Assembly: GCA_018262385.1 (NCBI GenBank)
Contig: JAGSPQ010000130.1
Coordinates: 1-15,134 of the forward strand
Direction: 5' to 3'
Source of the DNA: Myxococcaceae bacterium
GTDB lineage: Bacteria > Myxococcota > Myxococcia > Myxococcales > Myxococcaceae
DNA length: 15,134 bases
The notes below the pieces were generated by a model. The model was not told the origin of the DNA and made no database searches. It saw nothing but the letters and a program-made list of their open reading frames with translations. Positions within the stretch are counted from its first letter, which is position 1, and each line of letters opens with the position of its first letter. Shown in pieces: positions 8,289 to 14,534 of this stretch. Both the position numbers and the translations under genes were made by a program.

Positions 8289-9545
8289 GTGAAGCGCGCG
8301 CTGCTGGGAATGCTGTGGGCCACTGCCGCGCTCGCCCAGGTCGATGGGGGGCCGACGGTGCCCAGCCGGCTGACCGACCCTCCGCTGGCGACTGCCCAGC
8401 CGCTGGCCCCCGAGCGCGATCTGCTCACCCTCGCCGCGCGCGGGGACGATGGCCGGCTGTGGGCGCCGCACCCCGAGGGGATCCAGCCGCTGACGATCGC
8501 TCCGCTGCTGCAGAAGGAGCTGACCGACCTGCTCAAGCTGTACCAGACGCCCTACGCCGCGGTGGTCGCGATCGAGCCGGCCACCGGGCGGGTGCTGGCG
8601 ATGGCCGAGCACAGCGAAGTCGACCCCGGGCTGCGCGGGCTGTGCACCAAGGCGCTCTACCCGGCGGCGTCGATCTTCAAGATCGTCACCGCCGCCGCGC
8701 TGCTCGAGCAGGGCATCGAGCCCGACGCGACCACCTGCTTCCACGGCGGAAAGCGCAAGCTCACCCCCCGGCTGCTCGAGGACTCCGATCGGGACTCGCG
8801 CTGCGACACGATGTCGTCGGCGCTGGCGAGCAGCTCGAACGTCGTCTTCGGCAAGCTGGCCCAGCAGCACCTCGACGCGGCGAAGCTGTCGGCGATGGCG
8901 AAGGCCTGGCGGTTCAACACCCCGGTGCCGTTTCCGGTGCCGACCGACGTGTCGCTGGCTGGAATCCCCGACGACGGCTTCGGCCTCGCCCAGGCGGGCG
9001 CCGGCTTCGGCGACGTCTTTCTCTCCCCCCTGCACGGAGCGCTGCTGGCGGCGGCGGCGGCGAACGGCGGGGTGTGGCGCGCGCCGGTGCTGTTCGAGTG
9101 CGACGCGAAGGCCGCCCCGGGCGAAGGCGAGCGGGTGCTGTCGCCGAAGGCCGCCACCCAGCTGCAGGCCATGCTGGAGCAGACGGTGCAGTCGGGCACC
9201 GCCCGCCGGATCTTCCACGAGCGCGGCGCGTCGCTTTCGGACGCCGCGGGGAAGACCGGCTCGCTGGCGGACAAGAAGCCGTTTCGCGACTACTCGTGGT
9301 TCGTCGGCTACGCGCCGGCGTCCGACCCGAAGATCGCGGTGGCGGCGGTGATCGTCAATGATCCCTACTGGCGGATCCGCGCCACCTGGCTGGGCCGGGA
9401 GGCGATGCGGCTGTACCTCAACCGCCTGGTGCCCAGGGCGAGCGCCCGGGCGGCGGCGGTCAGCCGACCAGCTCCACCAGGCCCTGCTCCAGGAACCGCT
9501 GGAAGTGAGCCAGCGCCTCCAGTTCCCGAAGCGGTGACACGTTGA
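8289..9545 (+). CDS. Secreted penicillin-binding transpeptidase
   Basis: This 418-residue protein has an N-terminal signal peptide (about 1-16, ending ATAALAQ). A linker of about 70 residues precedes the transpeptidase domain (about 85-385). The three active-site motifs of penicillin-interacting serine enzymes are present in order: SxxK as SIFK (S128, K131), SxN as SSN (182-184) and KTG (322-324). The fold resembles class B PBP transpeptidase domains, but no PBP dimerisation domain precedes it, so it is shorter than PBP2/FtsI. It probably cross-links or modifies peptidoglycan in the periplasm; a class D beta-lactamase-like enzyme is an alternative. The start is GTG 8289 with a weak GGAAG upstream. 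The last 35 residues (Pro/Ala-rich) lie beyond the conserved core, and most are coded antisense to the end of the DUF4388 gene, an 86-bp convergent overlap. Confidence 0.9.
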   Translation: MKRALLGMLWATAALAQVDGGPTVPSRLTDPPLATAQPLAPERDLLTLAARGDDGRLWAPHPEGIQPLTIAPLLQKELTDLLKLYQTPYAAVVAIEPATGRVLAMAEHSEVDPGLRGLCTKALYPAASIFKIVTAAALLEQGIEPDATTCFHGGKRKLTPRLLEDSDRDSRCDTMSSALASSSNVVFGKLAQQHLDAAKLSAMAKAWRFNTPVPFPVPTDVSLAGIPDDGFGLAQAGAGFGDVFLSPLHGALLAAAAANGGVWRAPVLFECDAKAAPGEGERVLSPKAATQLQAMLEQTVQSGTARRIFHERGASLSDAAGKTGSLADKKPFRDYSWFVGYAPASDPKIAVAAVIVNDPYWRIRATWLGREAMRLYLNRLVPRASARAAAVSRPAPPGPAPGTAGSEPAPPVPEAVTR

Positions 9546-10608
9546 CGATCGTCGGCAGGTCCCGCTTCCCGTCGAAGCGCGAGAGCAGGTAGCGCTCGGG
9601 GGCGGTCAGCGGCATCGCCTTCAGCTTCGAGGGAGGCAGCTTCAGCAGCGGCACCCGCTTGCCGACCATGAACTCGGCGCGCAGGGTGGCCAGCCAGGTG
9701 GCCTCGGTCTGCTGGATCAGCGCCTGGGTCTCGGACGAGGGGCCCAGCTCGTTGGCCTGGCGGGCCGCGGCGAGCGCCTCGCGGTACTCGCCCGCCGCCA
9801 GCGCGGTGCGCGCCTGCTCCATCGTCTGGGCGAGCGAGGCGCCTTCCACGATCGCGGGGGTCTCGAACATCGAGGCCATCTCGATGTCGAGGGCGCCATC
9901 GAGGTTCTCGACCGTCACCGCCTCGAGCCGGTGCAGCGCGTACAGCCGCTGGTACAGGAAGAAGTCGGTGGCGTGCAGCGCCAGCACCAGCTCGTCGATG
10001 GTGTGGCCGCCTTCGATCAGCGCGCACAGCTTCTCGTCGAGCGAGCCGGCGGCGGGCTCCTCGGCCAGGCGGGCTCGGTGGAGCTTGAGCGTGCAGCTGC
10101 CGCGGGGAAACACCGACCGGATCGCGTCCCACACCGTCTCGCGGAACTCGCCTTCCTTGTGGATCTCGCTGAGCGGGATCTTCAGCTCGAGCCCCTGCGG
10201 AATGTCGGGCTTCTTCTCGGCCTCGAACGCGAAGGTCCCGGTCGTCCACTGGTAGGCCTCGAGCAGCGTCTCGCGCATCTTCAGCGACAGCGCGTTGCGC
10301 ACCTGGTCCTCGGACACCGCGCCGATCATCACCAGGATCTGGCCGAGGAAGACCTTGGTCTCGCGCTGGGTGACGTAGGCGCGGTTGAACTGGTCCTCGG
10401 TGATCTTGCCCAGGTTGATCAGGAACTGGCCGAGGTACTCGCGGGGCTCGTTCGAGCTGGCGTTGATCGCCTCGCCGTTGACCAGGATCACCTGTTTTCG
10501 GACCACGTCGCGCTGGAGGCTCAAGACCCCGCTGGCATTCTTGCTGCCCAGGTAGACGACCAGGTCTTTGAGGGGCATCGTCGCGAAGTCACCGAACAGG
10601 CCTCTCAT
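9460..10608 (-). CDS. DUF4388 (PATAN) domain protein with TPR-like middle region
   Basis: This is a cytoplasmic protein of 382 residues without signal peptide or membrane segments. The N-terminal part (about 1-135) is DUF4388-like: FGDFATMPLKDLVVYL, a strand-rich stretch ending VNGEAINA, then helices with two similar motifs, YLGQFLINLGKITEDQ and FLGQILVMIGAVSEDQ. DUF4388/PATAN proteins occur widely in myxobacteria and cyanobacteria, and are linked to two-component and motility signalling. Residues about 265-320 look TPR-like (helical, ALAAGEYREALAAARQANELGP). The C-terminal 50 residues (LLSRFDGKRDLPTIV and so on) resemble a small helical domain often found with DUF4388. The ATG at 10608 lacks a Shine-Dalgarno; a second ATG at 10578 (residue 11) is possible but would remove part of the conserved N-terminus. 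The exact role is unknown. Confidence 0.88.
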   Translation of the reverse strand: MRGLFGDFATMPLKDLVVYLGSKNASGVLSLQRDVVRKQVILVNGEAINASSNEPREYLGQFLINLGKITEDQFNRAYVTQRETKVFLGQILVMIGAVSEDQVRNALSLKMRETLLEAYQWTTGTFAFEAEKKPDIPQGLELKIPLSEIHKEGEFRETVWDAIRSVFPRGSCTLKLHRARLAEEPAAGSLDEKLCALIEGGHTIDELVLALHATDFFLYQRLYALHRLEAVTVENLDGALDIEMASMFETPAIVEGASLAQTMEQARTALAAGEYREALAAARQANELGPSSETQALIQQTEATWLATLRAEFMVGKRVPLLKLPPSKLKAMPLTAPERYLLSRFDGKRDLPTIVNVSPLRELEALAHFQRFLEQGLVELVG

Positions 10609-10631
10609 GGTCGAAAACCAGTTGAGACGAA

Positions 10632-10874
10632 ATGCGCGTCGAGATCTACACGAAACCCGATTGTCCCCTCTGTGACGAGGGGAAGGAGCGGGTCGAGAGC
10701 GCCCAGGACGAGCTGGGCTTCGAGCTGGTCTGCCACAACATCCTCACCGACGAGGGCTGGCACGCCCAGTTCCGCTACTTCGTCCCGGTGGTGTTCATCG
10801 ACGGGGTGCGGGCGCTGCAGCTGCGATTTACGTCGGAGGAGCTGGCGGCCGCGTTAAAAGCGGCTTCAAGATGA
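10632..10874 (+). CDS. Glutaredoxin-like (DUF836 type) thiol protein
   Basis: This is an 80-residue thioredoxin-fold protein. Strand 1 (RVEIYTK) leads to the redox motif CPLC (C11, C14) at the start of helix 1, and the cis-proline segment FVPVVFIDG precedes the last strand. Length and the 'YTKPDCPLCDEGK' pattern fit the glutaredoxin-like DUF836 family, whose members are thought to act in thiol reduction, though substrates are mostly unknown. The gene starts 24 bp from the divergent DUF4388 start and its stop overlaps the aminotransferase start as ATGA, so the two are almost certainly co-translated. Confidence 0.88.
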   Translation: MRVEIYTKPDCPLCDEGKERVESAQDELGFELVCHNILTDEGWHAQFRYFVPVVFIDGVRALQLRFTSEELAAALKAASR

Positions 10875-12136
10875 GCGACGACTTTCCCGCGTTTCGCACC
10901 GTGCCCCGCACCGGGGTGATCTTCGTCACCACCGAAGCGACCAAGCTGGGGTTCTCTCCCCGGGATCCCGACTGGTGCAACCTCGGGCAGGGCCAGCCGG
11001 AGACGGGCGAGCTGCCCGGCGCGCCCAGGCGGGTGCAGCAGATCGAGATCGACGTCGACGATCAGGAGTACGCCCCGGTCGCCGGGCTGTGGGAGCTGCG
11101 CGAGCAGATCGCCGGCTTCTACAACCGCACCTACCGCAAGGGCCTGAAGTCGCAGTACTCGGCCGAGAACGTCAGCCTCTCGGGCGGCGGGCGGGCCTCG
11201 CTGACCCGGGCGGCGGCGGCGCTGGGGCACATCAACCTCGGCCACTTTCTTCCCGACTACACCGCCTACGAAGAGCTGCTCGACGTCTTCAAGGCGTTCA
11301 CCGCGATCCCGATCCTGCTCGAGGGAGAGCGCGGCTACGCGTTCAGCGCCGATGATCTGAAGCGCGAGATCCAGGGCCGGGGCCTGGGGGCGCTGCTGCT
11401 GTCGAACCCCTGCAACCCGACCGGCAAGGCGCTCCAGGGCGAAGAGCTGCAGCAGTGGGTCGGGATGTCGCGCGCGCTCGAGTGCTCGCTGCTGGTCGAC
11501 GAGTTCTACAGCCACTACCTGTGGAACGCGCCCCCGGGCCGGCTGCCGGTCGAGAGCGCGGCCCGCTACGTCGAGGACGTGAACCGCGACCCGGTGGTGA
11601 TCTTCGACGGGCTGACCAAGAACTGGCGCTACCCGGGCTGGCGGGTGACCTGGACGGTGGCGCCCCGGCCGGTGATCGACGCGGTCGCCTCGGCGGGCAG
11701 CTTCCTCGACGGCGGTGGCGGCAAGCCGATTCAGCGGGCGGCGATTCCGCTGCTCGAGGAGGCGAACGTGATCGCCGAGACGAACGCGATCCAGGCGGCG
11801 TTTCGCGAGAAGCGCGACCTGATGGTGGCCGGCCTGTCGAAGCTGGGGGTGCGGATGGATCGCCAGCCCGACGGGACCTTCTATGTCTGGGGAAACGTCT
11901 CCCACCTGCCTCCCCCGCTGAACGAGGGGATGGGGTTCTTCCGCGCCGCGCTGGAGAAGAAGGTGATCGTGGTGCCCGGCGAGTTCTTCGACGTCAACCC
12001 GGGCAAGCGCCGCAGCTCGCGCAGCTCGCGCTTTCGTCAGTACGTGCGGTTCAGCTTCGGCCCCTCGCGCGCCAACCTCGAGCTGGCGCTCAAGCGGCTG
12101 GCCGAGACGATCAAAGACGCGTCGGCGAAAGCTTGA
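10871..12136 (+). CDS. PLP-dependent class I/II aminotransferase
   Basis: This 421-residue fold-type I enzyme has the standard aspartate-aminotransferase-like landmarks: NPCNPTG (179-185), VDEFYSHY with D210 and Y213 contacting pyridine and phenolic groups of PLP, DGLTKNWRYPGWR with Schiff-base lysine K250, and C-terminal R393 in RFSFG for the substrate carboxylate. EYAPVAGLWELREQI near residue 60 matches the usual 'Y-x-x-x-x-G-x-x-x-L-R' segment. It is cytoplasmic and transfers amino groups between an amino acid and a 2-oxo acid; the substrate cannot be read from sequence. A basic, serine-rich insert (GKRRSSRSSR, about 378-387) sits just before the last strand. ATG 10871 overlaps the stop of the glutaredoxin-like gene. 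The gene converges on the next minus-strand gene with 12 bp between stops. Confidence 0.93.
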   Translation: MSDDFPAFRTVPRTGVIFVTTEATKLGFSPRDPDWCNLGQGQPETGELPGAPRRVQQIEIDVDDQEYAPVAGLWELREQIAGFYNRTYRKGLKSQYSAENVSLSGGGRASLTRAAAALGHINLGHFLPDYTAYEELLDVFKAFTAIPILLEGERGYAFSADDLKREIQGRGLGALLLSNPCNPTGKALQGEELQQWVGMSRALECSLLVDEFYSHYLWNAPPGRLPVESAARYVEDVNRDPVVIFDGLTKNWRYPGWRVTWTVAPRPVIDAVASAGSFLDGGGGKPIQRAAIPLLEEANVIAETNAIQAAFREKRDLMVAGLSKLGVRMDRQPDGTFYVWGNVSHLPPPLNEGMGFFRAALEKKVIVVPGEFFDVNPGKRRSSRSSRFRQYVRFSFGPSRANLELALKRLAETIKDASAKA

Positions 12137-12148
12137 GCCCGGCCGCGC

Positions 12149-12799
12149 TCAGACGTGGCGCCGCAGGATGGTGACCACCACCTCGGCGCCGGGGAACAGC
12201 GGCAGCTCGATCAGCGCGGTGTAGCCCAGCGGGAGCACCTGGCGGATCCGCGAGGCGGTGGCGATCGGGTGATCGCCGCTGCCAAGGATCACCTTGAGGC
12301 GGCGGCCTTCGATCTCGATCTCCAGCTCGGAGCGCACCGAGAGGCTGCGCGCCGCGCGTCCCTCGATGATGAACTTGTTCTTCCCCGCCCACCGCACCCG
12401 CTGGCCGGGGTCGGTGCAGGTGAAGCCGACCTCGGGGCTGCCGCCGCGGTGGGGAGTGCGGAAGAGGTCGACGATCAGCACGGCCGAGGTGCTGCCTTCC
12501 GGAGTCGCCGCCTCGTAGCCGGGAGGCAGGCAGCGGACGATCTCGTCGAAGAAGTCCTCCTTCCCCATTCCCTTGTGGAAGGCGGCGGTGACGAAGTTGC
12601 CGTCGATCTTCATCGCCAGGAAGGCGTCGAACGGGCCGTCGTCCGAGAGGAAGCCGTTCATCGTCAGCATCCCCTCGGCCCCGAACATCACCTCCAGGCG
12701 GGGGTCGGCGCTGATCAGGTCGATCCGCGCCCCATCCGGGCGGCCAAAGTAGAAGGGGTCGGTCGGCTGGTTGCTGGGGTCGAGCTGGGCGGCGAGCAT
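12149..12799 (-). CDS. Uncharacterised protein with two internal repeat modules (paralogue of 12879-13478)
   Basis: I do not recognise this 216-residue protein. It has no signal peptide and no membrane segment. It reads as two copies of a beta-rich module of about 85 residues (about 26-114 and 122-213). Matching pieces include SADPRLEVMFGAEGMLTMNG against CTDPGQRVRWAGKNKFIIEG, a following stretch of strands, then LPPGYEA (91-97) against LPLGYTA (189-195) and a final strand ending in Arg (LIVDLFR, VVVTILR). The second module is clearly similar to the second module of the gene just upstream. ATG 12799 has no strong Shine-Dalgarno, but the frame, codon use and similarity to its neighbour support it. 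Function is unknown; the position next to PEGA-domain genes may be incidental. Confidence 0.8.
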   Translation of the reverse strand: MLAAQLDPSNQPTDPFYFGRPDGARIDLISADPRLEVMFGAEGMLTMNGFLSDDGPFDAFLAMKIDGNFVTAAFHKGMGKEDFFDEIVRCLPPGYEAATPEGSTSAVLIVDLFRTPHRGGSPEVGFTCTDPGQRVRWAGKNKFIIEGRAARSLSVRSELEIEIEGRRLKVILGSGDHPIATASRIRQVLPLGYTALIELPLFPGAEVVVTILRRHV

Positions 12800-12807
12800 G
12801 CCTACAT

Positions 12808-12826
12808 TGTCGCCGATGATGCGACA
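12808..12826. promoter_or_regulatory. Inverted repeat in the leader of the 12799 gene
   Basis: TGTCGC (12808-12813) and GCGACA (12821-12826) form a perfect 6-bp inverted repeat around CGATGAT. It is also framed by a direct repeat ACATTGT. It lies in the 79-bp gap upstream of ATG 12799 and could be an operator. The gap is clearly richer in A/T than its surroundings, consistent with a promoter. Confidence 0.3.
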
Positions 12827-12878
12827 TTGTTGCTCCTACACCCACCAATCCCGTTTACAGTTCAGCAGTTTCAGTCGG

Positions 12879-13478
12879 TTACGCGGCGATGCGGGTCGAA
12901 TCGGAGTTCTTCCAGAAGGTGACCACCGCTCCGTCGACCTCCGCCCGGTACCCGAACGGGCAGCGGCTGGCGACGGCGGCGGCGGTGTCGATCGCGCTGG
13001 TGCCCTGATCGAGGTTGAGGGTCGAGCGGCGCGCGTCCACCAACAGGGTGACGAAGCAGCGGGATCGGGTGGCCCCGAGGAACTCGACCTGGTTGGCGTC
13101 GAGCATCTTCACCCGCTGGCCCAGGTCGGTGGTCAGCACCTGGACGCGGGGACGGCGGGCGGCGGGGATCACCGTCTCGGTGAAGCTCAGCTCGGTGCCG
13201 GCCTGGTTGGAGTGGGCGTCGACGAAGATCCCGCGGGGCAGGGCGCGGGTGAGCGCCCGCAGCGCGTCGGGGGCCCGGCTGCCGAGGGCGAGCGGGACCT
13301 CGGTCTCGTCCTCTCCCGCCCGGAAGTGGAGCGTGGTGCCGAGGGGAAAGACGTGCTCGACCCGGCCGGTGAGGAAGAACCGATCGCGGGAACGGGGGGC
13401 GATCTGAAGGCTCGCATCGTCACACCACAGTCCGAAGCGGGGAGCGGCCGGACGAAACGGCAAAATCTCGAGCGACAT
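12879..13478 (-). CDS. Uncharacterised protein with two internal repeat modules (paralogue of 12149-12799)
   Basis: This is a 199-residue protein of unknown function without signal peptide or membrane segment. Two modules are visible at about 20-104 and 110-190. CDDASLQIAPRSRDRFFLTG aligns with TTDLGQRVKMLDANQVEFLG, and LPRGIFVD (80-87) aligns with CPFGYRAE (173-180), each followed by a beta-strand. The segment TDLGQRV is nearly the same as TDPGQRV in the downstream gene, so the two genes look like a tandem duplication. ATG 13478 is chosen as start. An in-frame GTG at 13523 would add 15 residues but lies inside a hairpin. Neither has a Shine-Dalgarno. It is separated from the upstream TPR-PEGA gene by 85 bp. 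Confidence 0.8.
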   Translation of the reverse strand: MSLEILPFRPAAPRFGLWCDDASLQIAPRSRDRFFLTGRVEHVFPLGTTLHFRAGEDETEVPLALGSRAPDALRALTRALPRGIFVDAHSNQAGTELSFTETVIPAARRPRVQVLTTDLGQRVKMLDANQVEFLGATRSRCFVTLLVDARRSTLNLDQGTSAIDTAAAVASRCPFGYRAEVDGAVVTFWKNSDSTRIAA

Positions 13479-13486
13479 GGCCCGCG

Positions 13487-13494
13487 GTGTACAC
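13487..13494. promoter_or_regulatory. 8-bp palindrome GTGTACAC just upstream of the 13478 start
   Basis: This is a perfect 8-bp palindrome 8 bp upstream of ATG 13478, in a locally A/T-richer patch. It could be part of an operator. The length is short enough to be chance. Confidence 0.2.
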
Positions 13495-13519
13495 GTTTGT
13501 GCGAGTTGATTCGAGCCCC

Positions 13520-13547
13520 CCACCCGAATTGACGTGATTTCGGGTGG
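13520..13547. terminator. Hairpin between the TPR-PEGA gene and the next minus-strand gene
   Basis: CCACCCGAA (13520-13528) and TTCGGGTGG (13539-13547) make a perfect 9-bp stem with a 10-nt loop, 16 bp beyond the TPR-PEGA stop. No T-run follows on the minus strand (GGGGGCTCG), so it is at best a weak or Rho-assisted terminator, and it may instead be an RNA-stabilising or operator element. Confidence 0.4.
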
Positions 13548-13563
13548 TTGGCGGTAGCCCGGG

Positions 13564-14529
13564 CTAGCGGCCTTCGACGAAGAACAGCACCACCGCGGTG
13601 ATCGCAGCCGCGCCGGCCACCCCGTAGGCGACGTTGGCCCCCAGCGCCATGCTGTTGGCTTTGCTCACCAGCGCGTCGGCCTGGGCGCGGGTGCGGGAGG
13701 CGTCGGCCCGGTGCAGCTCGCTCGACGCTCCGCCTGCCATCACTCCCAGGCCTGCCCCGACTCCTCCCGCGACCACCGCCCCACCGGCGGCGACCCAGGT
13801 GAACACCCGCGTGCCCCCGGCCTTCGCCGGCGCCTTCTTCGCCACGATGCTCTCGGGCGGGGTGGTGGAGGCAGCCGGGGTGGGGGTGGGCTCGGTGATC
13901 GACGCATTGCCCGGCTGCTTCAGCCCGTCGTCCTTCTTCGGGGCGTCGGCGACCGGAGGCGTGCCCGCGGGCGCGAGGTTGATCGTCACTTCCTGCGACC
14001 GCACCGCGGACATGGTGAACGAGCGCTCGACGGTGGTGAAGCCCTCGGCGCGCGCGACCAGCTTGTGCGGCCCCGGGCTGAGCTCGGTGGACGCCGGCGA
14101 GACGCCGAGATCCTTGCCGTCGATCTCGATCGTCGCGGTGGCCGGGTCGGCGAAGACCAGCACCTGCTGCAGTCCGCGATCTTTGAGCTTCCGCTCGAGG
14201 TTGGCGATCGAGTCCCCGACTGCCACCTTGTCCGACGCGTCGGGCAGCGCGCGCAGGTAGTCGCGGTAGGCCCGCAGCGCCTTGCCGGTCTCGCCCTTGC
14301 CGGTCTCGCCCAACAGCTCGTAGCACTTGCCGATGTTGAACAAGATCACCGGGTGGGGCCGGGCGACGTACGCCTCTTCGAACTTCTTCACCGCGTCGCC
14401 GTACTTGCCCAGGTCGTAGAGCTTCTTGCCGGTGTTGAAGAGCTCTTTGGCCTTGGCGGGATCCGGGGCCTTGGCGGGCGGCGGGGCGGCGGAAACTGCG
14501 ACCGACACTGCGAGCAAGAGCGAAAACAT
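13564..14529 (-). CDS. Secreted TPR-PEGA protein with C-terminal hydrophobic segments
   Basis: This protein of about 321 residues has a signal peptide (FSLLLAVSVAVSAAPPP). TPR-like helices follow (about 25-110, including ELFNTGKKLYDLGKYGDAVKKFEEA and VILFNIGKCYELLG), then a PEGA domain (about 120-182; ATIEIDGKDLGVSP and ELSPGPHKLVARAEGF). A Pro/Lys-rich linker (about 190-235) leads to a Gly/Ala-rich hydrophobic segment (about 240-262) and a second one at the extreme C-terminus (about 297-318). This layout is common in myxobacteria and suggests an envelope scaffold, with TPRs binding partners and PEGA binding carbohydrate or protein. ATG 14529, 5 nt after the upstream stop, is preferred; TTG 14538 overlapping that stop is possible. 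It is very probably co-transcribed with the PEGA gene upstream. Confidence 0.87.
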   Translation of the reverse strand: MFSLLLAVSVAVSAAPPPAKAPDPAKAKELFNTGKKLYDLGKYGDAVKKFEEAYVARPHPVILFNIGKCYELLGETGKGETGKALRAYRDYLRALPDASDKVAVGDSIANLERKLKDRGLQQVLVFADPATATIEIDGKDLGVSPASTELSPGPHKLVARAEGFTTVERSFTMSAVRSQEVTINLAPAGTPPVADAPKKDDGLKQPGNASITEPTPTPAASTTPPESIVAKKAPAKAGGTRVFTWVAAGGAVVAGGVGAGLGVMAGGASSELHRADASRTRAQADALVSKANSMALGANVAYGVAGAAAITAVVLFFVEGR

Positions 14530-14534
14530 GCGCG

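Noticed and set aside
8219..8536. Longer permease start upstream of TTG 8218
   Set aside because: It would overlap the divergent transpeptidase gene by about 250 bp and add Ser/Arg-rich sequence without permease character.
7446..9218. N-terminal extension of the ABC ATPase frame, nearly 600 codons upstream of GTG 7445
   Set aside because: The extension has no ABC sequence and lies on top of the permease gene and opposite the PBP gene; the GTGA overlap with the permease gives a natural start.
12111..12848. Alternative minus-strand frame overlapping the 12149-12799 gene
   Set aside because: It is Arg/Pro-rich and structureless, while the chosen frame matches the neighbouring paralogue.
13479..13523. 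GTG 13523 as the start of the 12879-13478 gene
   Set aside because: The codon lies inside a 9-bp hairpin stem and the added 15 residues show no pattern; ATG 13478 is more likely, though proof is lacking.
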